Of a stretch of 64,000 nt of DNA, positions 60,759 through 64,000 are shown in pieces. Each line of letters starts with the position of its first letter. Within the stretch, counting starts at the first letter, position 1. Under the pieces are notes generated by a model that had not been told where the DNA came from, did no database searches, and saw nothing but the letters and a program-made list of their open reading frames with translations. This DNA comes from Chloroflexota bacterium (GTDB taxonomy: Bacteria > Chloroflexota > Ktedonobacteria > Ktedonobacterales > JADMIN01), in the NCBI GenBank assembly GCA_021323855.1, contig JAJPKE010000010.1:62001-126000 (forward strand). Direction: 5' to 3'. The position numbers and the translations under genes were made by a program.

Positions 60759-61556
60759 ATGAGGCAGGAACAGATGGCACGACTGGCTGACAAAGTTGCG
60801 GTCATTACGGGCGCTGGCTCCGGGTTGGGGCGGGCGATGGCGTTGCGTTTCGTGGCGGAGGGCGCATCGGTGCTGGTGGCCGACATCAACGAGGCGGGCG
60901 CACAGGCGACGGTCGAGGCGATGGGCGAGGCTGCCGCCGAACATGGCGCGTTCCGGCGGGTGGATGTGACCAACGAGGAAGACTGTGCGGCAGCCGTTGA
61001 GCAGGCGGTCGAATGTTGGGGACGGCTCGACATCCTGGTGGCGAACGCAGGCATTGGCACGCCGGGCTTCATCTCCACGATGGAGAAGCAGGATTGGGAG
61101 CGTGTGCTGGCTGTCAACCTCACCGGAGTCTTTCTCTGCGCCAAGCATGCCTTCCGGGCGATGCGCGCCTCTGAACGCGGTGGGGTCATTCTCAACACGG
61201 CTTCGGTCGCTGGCATGCAGGGGACGCCACATCTGGGCGCGTATGGCGCATCGAAGGCTGGTGTAATTCAACTGACGCAGACGCTGGCGCTGGAGGGCGC
61301 GCGCTACCATATCCGCGCCAACGCCATTTGCCCGGTTTGGGCGGATACGCCGATGATTGGCGAGTTCAGCGCCGGTTCGCGGGCGACGCCGGAAGAATTG
61401 CGCGCCCGTCTGGTCTCGGCTATCCCGCTGGGACGCCTCGGCACGCCAGACGACGTAGCGGCGGCGGCGGTCTACCTTGCCTCAGATGAAGCATCCTTCA
61501 TCAGCGGCGTCATCTTGCCGGTTGATGGCGCGCACATGGCTGGGCATGGTGGATAG
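60759..61556 (+). CDS. SDR-family NAD(P)-dependent oxidoreductase
   Basis: A 265-residue classical short-chain dehydrogenase. It has VITGAGSGLGRAMA for cofactor binding, NAGIGTPGF, the catalytic Ser in NTASVAG, YGASK as the Tyr/Lys pair, RANAICPVWADTPM, and the C-terminal SGVILPVDGAHMA. The Asp in LVADINEAGA after the second strand favours NAD over NADP. The substrate is unknown; FabG-like and cyclohexanol/3-hydroxybutyrate dehydrogenase-like enzymes look similar. The start is ATG 60759 (AAGG 7 bases before) or ATG 60774. It is convergent with the GNAT gene 9 bp away. Confidence 0.9.
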   Translation: MRQEQMARLADKVAVITGAGSGLGRAMALRFVAEGASVLVADINEAGAQATVEAMGEAAAEHGAFRRVDVTNEEDCAAAVEQAVECWGRLDILVANAGIGTPGFISTMEKQDWERVLAVNLTGVFLCAKHAFRAMRASERGGVILNTASVAGMQGTPHLGAYGASKAGVIQLTQTLALEGARYHIRANAICPVWADTPMIGEFSAGSRATPEELRARLVSAIPLGRLGTPDDVAAAAVYLASDEASFISGVILPVDGAHMAGHGG

Positions 61557-61565
61557 CGAGGTGTC

Positions 61566-62549
61566 TCAGAAGACCATCGGCGCGAGCCAGGCATAGACCT
61601 GTGAGGGGTTGCCGGGATAGGGCAACCTCTCTTTTTGCGAATCCCCATCGTTCGTGAAGTCAAGTTGCATGAGCGTATCGTCTTCAATTGGTGTCAGGCC
61701 AAGTGTGCGATAGAAGGAGAGGACGTCTGGCACAATTCCGGGCACCGAGCAGCGGATAGAAATATCGGCAACGTCCGCATCGTCCAGCGCCGCACGCCAG
61801 GGCGCATCCTCCCGCGCGAGGGTGGTCAGGAGGGCGGCAGCGGTTGCCTGATCCCGCGCGACCAGAGGACCCAGGTGGATGCTATGCGTCGGCTTGCGCA
61901 GGCGACCGCAGATGAGATAGCCGACCACTGCATTCTGTGCATCGGTGGCGATGGCCAGCCAGTTATGCGGATGATGCAATGTCGCCGCCAGCAGTCCCAT
62001 GCGGTCGCCACCGAAGGCCACCGCATCGAGCGCCGCGACATGTGAGAGCGCGCTGGCGTCATAGACCTGCGCCTGTATCGCCGTCCCTGCGATCTGCTGT
62101 AATCGCGCCTGATCGAGTCTTGCCAGCGGTTCGTTGATCCACCAGGAGCTTGCCAGCGGCGAGAAGCCCAACTGCGTATAGAGCGGGCGGCCCTCCTTCG
62201 TCGCATCCAGCAACACTGTGCGCACGCCACGCGCCCGGAGCCAGCCCAGCGCCGCGTTCATGATGACGCGCCCCAATCCCTTGCGGCGAAACTCCGGATG
62301 CACGACGACGTTGCCGATGACCCCAACCATATCGGCGGCGATGGCGCTGGTGGTGGCGATGATGCGGTCCGGCGTGGTGGAGTGCGGATCGAGCGCGGCC
62401 TCGCGGATGAGTCCGATATAACCGTTCTCCCAGGCCACCAGCGCGCCGAGCAAATCCTGGCTGGCGTGCCATCCTTCGGCCACTCGTAGCTCACCCAACG
62501 CCGCAATATCTGCCATCGTCGCTATCTCGACACCAGGGGTCACACTCAC
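61566..62549 (-). CDS. GNAT-family N-acetyltransferase (two-domain)
   Basis: A 327-residue protein. The first half is a GNAT domain with VGVIGNVVVHPEFRRKGLGRVIMNAAL, the acetyl-CoA-binding R/Q-x-x-G-x-G/A region (RRKGLG), and LLDATKEGRPLYTQLGF. The second half (about 165-310) has a degenerate GNAT-like fold (AVVGYLICGRLRKPTHSIHLGPLVA) also seen in tandem GNATs. The acceptor substrate is unknown. The GTG at 62549 is the start. Confidence 0.87.
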   Translation of the reverse strand: MSVTPGVEIATMADIAALGELRVAEGWHASQDLLGALVAWENGYIGLIREAALDPHSTTPDRIIATTSAIAADMVGVIGNVVVHPEFRRKGLGRVIMNAALGWLRARGVRTVLLDATKEGRPLYTQLGFSPLASSWWINEPLARLDQARLQQIAGTAIQAQVYDASALSHVAALDAVAFGGDRMGLLAATLHHPHNWLAIATDAQNAVVGYLICGRLRKPTHSIHLGPLVARDQATAAALLTTLAREDAPWRAALDDADVADISIRCSVPGIVPDVLSFYRTLGLTPIEDDTLMQLDFTNDGDSQKERLPYPGNPSQVYAWLAPMVF

Positions 62550-62686
62550 CGACTCATGCCTCCGTCATTTCCGCTATTTCCATTATTCCATCGTTCGCAG
62601 TTCATCGAGCCCCATCTATGTGCTTCATCGGGCACAGACATTCTTCATCGTATCACAGCCGAGTTCAGTGTGAGGTCTATGCGAAA

Positions 62687-62711
62687 CGGGCCGCCTGGCA
62701 AAGACGGCCCG
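62687..62711 (-). terminator. Rho-independent terminator of the exported-protein genes
   Basis: CGGGCCG (62687-62693) pairs with CGGCCCG (62705-62711) around an 11-base loop. On the minus strand it is followed by TTTCGC. It lies 33 bp after the stop of the 62745 gene. Confidence 0.6.
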
Positions 62712-62744
62712 CTATTACTAATGCTTTACTCTATCAGGGATGGG

Positions 62745-63593
62745 TTATGCCTGAACGAAGGCCGCTCCCTGCGCGACAGGTAACTGTTTTGGTGTATAGA
62801 CCACTCCATCTATGCCAACAAAATAGAGTTGCCCGTCTGCACCATGCAGTCGCCAAATTGGGACAGCCGGGTCGTAGCCACCACCTTTCCAGTTCTGCAA
62901 AGTGTTTGGATTGTAGAACTGCGGGCCGGGAGCAAAGAAAACCAACTGAGGCGCGGTTGAAGCAGCCAGTGCGAGACCCTTTGCGTTGCGCAATGTTGAC
63001 ACTGCCGCCGCCGAGGAGACACCAGCCCACGGAAACGGTTTCCCGTACCCAGGGTCATTGGGCGCCATATGACCAACTGAGATGGGGCGCAGTTCCTGCG
63101 TAGCAGGATTGTAGACAACATCATAGGTCACCATACGCACACCATTCACCGAAGCACGAATGATATAGTGCGGCAGGTTCCAGTCGTCACCCCTGTTGCT
63201 AGAAGTGGCTGGAAGAACGAGTACTGGCGTGTCGTAACTGTAGGTGCTGCCGGCAGGCGCATTCGCTACTTGTGCTGGATTCTGGAAGGCAGGTGTGGCT
63301 TGCAATGCAGCCAATATATCAGATGCAGACATCGAGGCAACCGGTGTCCAGTCTACAGGAGCAGTTGGGCAGGCAGCATTGTTTGGCTCACCGCAAGTCG
63401 CGTGTCCTTTCTGCCCCTTCACTGGAATCAGGGAACTCGATTGTGCTTTCCCCGGCTGTCTGGTCAATGGCGCGGTTGCCGCCATCACGATGCCAAGTGT
63501 CACTGCTAAAGCGACTGCCAGAGTTGCCACCGAGGCCACAAAGAGAGTCAGTCGGCGCGTCATATGACGCTTGGGTTGGGCATTTGTTGTCAC
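62745..63593 (-). CDS. Signal-anchored exported protein of unknown function
   Basis: A 282-residue protein with an N-terminal membrane segment or signal peptide (about 14-40) and a Ser/Lys/Gly linker. The exported domain has two Cys (about 67 and 75), YIIRASVNGVRMVTYDVVYNP, GYGKPFPWAGVSSAAAVSTL and AVPIWRLHGADGQLYFVGIDGVVYTP. It is beta-rich, and I do not recognise its family. The GTG at 63593 has AAGGAG 6 bases upstream and lies 30 bp after the next gene's stop, so the two are probably cotranscribed. Confidence 0.72.
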   Translation of the reverse strand: MTTNAQPKRHMTRRLTLFVASVATLAVALAVTLGIVMAATAPLTRQPGKAQSSSLIPVKGQKGHATCGEPNNAACPTAPVDWTPVASMSASDILAALQATPAFQNPAQVANAPAGSTYSYDTPVLVLPATSSNRGDDWNLPHYIIRASVNGVRMVTYDVVYNPATQELRPISVGHMAPNDPGYGKPFPWAGVSSAAAVSTLRNAKGLALAASTAPQLVFFAPGPQFYNPNTLQNWKGGGYDPAVPIWRLHGADGQLYFVGIDGVVYTPKQLPVAQGAAFVQA

Positions 63594-63623
63594 AGGTTAC
63601 TCCTTCTACACGCTGCTATGTGT

Positions 63624-64000
63624 TTAGTTGTGTGGTACAGGATTGCCAAGGTTATCGAGGGCAATGTTTTCCGTGTAGGTCGTCCAGACGACTCGGTCCT
63701 GTTCGATCGTGATATAGTTACCACCCCAATGATGCGACAGTGGAGGGGCGTTGTAATAGTTTGATCCTGTTGTGCTGGGTTCTGGATCGTATCCGTTCGA
63801 GGTGTTGTAGGTCTGTCCCCACCATTGAGGATAGTTCTGCGCGGACTCGAAATCGCTGACATACCACCACTGATCTCTGCCTGTGGTGTTGTACGGGGTG
63901 GTGCCGTTAAACCCGAACCACGGATCCCAGATATGGACTTTCTGTAGGATGACACCATTAGGATCATAGGACGGATCCTCGTTTGCTATGACGCCGGAAA
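63624..64000 (-). CDS. C-terminal part of an exported protein of unknown function (cut by right edge)
   Basis: The minus-strand frame is open from base 64000 to a TAA at 63624-63626, giving 124 residues plus stop. It is rich in Trp, Tyr, Asn and Gly (KVHIWDPWFGFNG, DQWWYVSDFESAQNYPQWWG, LSHHWGGNYITIEQDRVVW), typical of extracytoplasmic proteins. The N-terminus lies outside the window. Its close spacing to the 63593 gene suggests a shared transcript and related roles. Confidence 0.65.
   Translation of the reverse strand, partial: SGVIANEDPSYDPNGVILQKVHIWDPWFGFNGTTPYNTTGRDQWWYVSDFESAQNYPQWWGQTYNTSNGYDPEPSTTGSNYYNAPPLSHHWGGNYITIEQDRVVWTTYTENIALDNLGNPVPHN

Overview
The window looks like chromosome from a member of the Chloroflexota, most likely class Ktedonobacteria or a near relative. 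That placement is an inference from gene content, not a phylogeny: GC is moderately high by eye, and the window combines a DUF4012 protein, a DinG-type helicase, hslVU, PSP1/RicT, an ANTAR response regulator and many small exported proteins of unknown function. A family of short C-rich palindromic repeats is scattered through 27-59 kb. I see no rRNA, tRNA, CRISPR array, prophage or intact transposase gene.

Bases 1-15036 form a one-direction (minus-strand) surface-glycan locus. In transcription order it holds a DPM1-like glycosyltransferase, an NAD-dependent sugar epimerase, a palindromic terminator, a Tat-exported protein, and a tightly coupled PqqD / HprK-like / nucleotidyltransferase cassette. 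These are followed by a Wzz-type co-polymerase with a degenerate kinase domain, a DUF4012 membrane protein, two more sugar epimerases/dehydratases, an O-antigen-ligase/polymerase-type membrane protein, and a protein fusing a glucuronyl C5-epimerase domain to a GT4 glycosyltransferase (cut by the window edge). UDP-glucose 6-dehydrogenase at 20.7 kb could supply the UDP-glucuronate such a polymer would need.

Bases 15.3-23.3 kb are housekeeping: thiolase plus 3-hydroxyacyl-CoA dehydrogenase, a HIT protein, Lgt, an MBL hydrolase, Ugd, AcpS and a DUF5666-like protein. At 23.8 kb lies a likely 16S rRNA A1408 N1-methyltransferase of the KamB/NpmA family (aminoglycoside resistance), overlapping a DinG-like helicase tail to tail. 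The 26-34 kb stretch is rich in repeats. It holds a lipoprotein, an FGE/SUMF1-domain protein, a HerA-type ATPase with a non-NurA partner (both genes carry the repeat in frame), psuG, a MITE-like inverted pair of repeats and two membrane proteins.

Bases 34.9-47.3 kb carry an HD phosphohydrolase, HtrA-like protease, trehalose-6-phosphate synthase, an ANTAR regulator, PSP1/RicT, an SPFH protein, hslU, hslV and topA. Bases 47.9-64 kb carry a TM2 protein, polyphosphate kinase, an S9 peptidase, a PadR regulator with an ABC exporter downstream, a DinB-like protein, a short-chain dehydrogenase, a GNAT protein and two exported proteins at the right edge. Most proposed starts are internal to longer open frames and were chosen by ribosome-binding site, overlap with the upstream gene, and family N-terminus.
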